From Polaribacter sp. (GTDB lineage: Bacteria; Bacteroidota; Bacteroidia; Flavobacteriales; Flavobacteriaceae): a stretch of 6,613 nucleotides of DNA. Each line of letters begins with the position of its first letter. Position 1 is the first letter of the stretch. The DNA is taken from the NCBI GenBank assembly GCA_030731695.1, contig JANQTK010000067.1:1-6613 (forward strand). The letters run 5' to 3'. Below, in pieces: positions 6,118 to 6,613 of this stretch. The translations under genes and the position numbers were made by a program. The notes under the pieces were generated by a model, which made no database searches, was not told where the DNA came from, and worked only from the letters and a program-made list of their open reading frames with translations.

Positions 6118-6148
6118 CGAAGATATTGGTTTTTTAAGAGATTCGCAA
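6118..6148 (-). promoter_or_regulatory. Promoter of the dehydrogenase-DUF3820 operon
   Basis: Reading the - strand, TTG (6148-6146), a spacer of exactly 20 bases and TATCTTCG (6125-6118) fit the Bacteroidota TTG/TAnnTTTG promoter with one mismatch. Transcription would begin near 6112, giving a leader of about 55 bases. Its -33 region abuts that of the divergent ssrA promoter. Confidence 0.58.
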
Positions 6149-6162
6149 TGGGGTTTTTTTCA

Positions 6163-6170
6163 TACTTTTG
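6163..6170 (+). promoter_or_regulatory. -7 element of the ssrA promoter
   Basis: TACTTTTG is a perfect match to the Bacteroidota -7 consensus TAnnTTTG. The -33 is not a clean TTG; TTC at 6142-6144, 18 bases upstream, is the best candidate. Transcription would begin near 6176, leaving a leader of about 37 bases before the mature tmRNA 5' end at 6213, to be removed by RNase P. Confidence 0.68.
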
Positions 6171-6176
6171 CAATCC

Positions 6177-6198
6177 ACTTTTCATTTGAATGAAAAGT
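6177..6198 (+). repeat. Perfect 9-bp hairpin in the precursor-tmRNA leader
   Basis: ACTTTTCAT (6177-6185) and ATGAAAAGT (6190-6198) pair without mismatch around the loop TTGA. The hairpin begins at or within a base or two of the predicted ssrA transcription start and ends 14 bases before the mature 5' end. It has no following U-run, so it is not a terminator. It may protect or present the 5' leader for processing. Confidence 0.6.
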
Positions 6199-6305
6199 TT
6201 CTTTGACATTTTGGGGACGACTGGTTTTGACAGCAAGGCCAGTGAAATTGTAAGCATACCAAGGAATGAAATTATTCTTGTAAAACTTATTTCAAACCTA
6301 TAAAC

Positions 6306-6335
6306 GGCGAAGATAACTACGCTTTAGCTGCTTAA
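6306..6335 (+). other. ssrA: tmRNA proteolysis-tag reading frame (GEDNYALAA, stop TAA)
   Basis: Inside the tmRNA, resume codon GGC begins nine codons read as GEDNYALAA, followed by TAA. The ALAA end is the usual recognition signal for ClpXP-type proteases, and the GE-x-NYALAA form is typical of Bacteroidota. A tRNA-borne Ala would precede it in the finished tag. Confidence 0.93.
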
Positions 6336-6361
6336 TCCGAAATCAAGTAAGATTAGCCTCG

Positions 6362-6376
6362 GCTCACAAGGTGAGC
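6362..6376 (+). other. Hairpin in the tmRNA pseudoknot region
   Basis: GCTCAC (6362-6367) and GTGAGC (6371-6376) form a perfect 6-bp stem with a 3-base loop, 26 bases after the tag stop. Its position suggests part of a tmRNA pseudoknot rather than a separate element. Confidence 0.55.
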
Positions 6377-6613
6377 AAGCTTTATGTCCACGAAAAGCCT
6401 TGGTTTGCGGCGTTTCATTTTTGGGCATCGTAAAAGTAAACATAGAAAATCTTATGCTTTGAGGGATTTTCGAAACTAAAAAAGCTAAGTGAAAAGTAGG
6501 TTGTTTTTGACCAGCTTTTCAACGAAAAAACAAACAAAAACTAAGTATGTAGAAAGCTTTTTAGCTGCTTGTTTGGACCCGAGTTCGATTCTCGGCGTCT
6601 CCACAATTAAAAA

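Larger units (their letters stand above)
6213..6603 (+). ncRNA. ssrA: Transfer-messenger RNA (tmRNA)
   Basis: tmRNA, with SmpB, rescues ribosomes stalled on broken messages and adds a degradation tag to the unfinished protein. The gene is complete and one-piece, about 391 nt. The acceptor stem is GGGGACG (6213-6219) paired with CGTCTCC (6596-6602), followed by discriminator A at 6603. The next bases are CAA, so the CCA end is not encoded and must be added. The T arm is perfect: CCGAG (6579-6583), loop TTCGATT, CTCGG (6591-6595). The conserved GACTGGTTTTGACAGC segment follows the 5' acceptor strand, as in other tmRNAs. The tag reading frame is at 6306-6335, and a tight GCTCAC/GTGAGC hairpin (6362-6376) lies in the pseudoknot region after it. 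I have not drawn all the pseudoknots. Confidence 0.97.

Noticed and set aside
1..6613. Mobile elements, CRISPR, toxin-antitoxin or defence systems
   Set aside because: No transposase, integrase, direct-repeat array or defence-family protein is visible; every sizeable gene fits ordinary flavobacterial chromosome.

Overview
The window is AT-rich chromosomal DNA from a member of the Bacteroidota, most likely a marine-type Flavobacteriaceae. Three things point there: TTG/TAnnTTTG-like promoters with few Shine-Dalgarno sequences, a one-piece tmRNA whose tag reads GEDNYALAA, and several protein families typical of that group. I see no insertion sequence, phage gene, CRISPR array or tRNA. Base composition looks even throughout, so it reads as native core chromosome. 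Species cannot be named from this sequence alone.

Layout. At the left edge is the 3' three-quarters of kdsA (Kdo-8-phosphate synthase, lipopolysaccharide core synthesis), closed by a terminator it shares with a convergent DUF1801 gene. From about 1134 to 4184, all on the + strand, lies the most interesting block: two related six-helix membrane proteins of unknown function (1134-1697 and 1772-2380), a small winged-helix regulator (2402-2698, TTG start) and a CreD-family inner-membrane protein (2790-4184). The second membrane protein plus regulator, and creD, are each preceded by nearly the same 27-base promoter segment. Each copy carries the perfect inverted repeat ACTTTG-N5-CAAAGT lying across the -7 element. 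The simplest reading is a small self-regulated cell-envelope regulon in which the winged-helix protein controls its own operon and creD. This is inference from the sequence, not a demonstrated system. After creD come a strong hairpin and a DUF2809 membrane protein.

On the - strand, a two-gene unit encodes a saccharopine dehydrogenase (Lys1)/alanine dehydrogenase-superfamily NAD(P)-dependent oxidoreductase and a short DUF3820 protein whose start overlaps its 3' end. It is divergent from ssrA (tmRNA, trans-translation ribosome rescue), whose gene fills the right end. The two promoters lie back to back between 6118 and 6170.

The longest stretch without a protein gene is 6058-6613; it holds these divergent promoters, a leader hairpin and the complete tmRNA gene.
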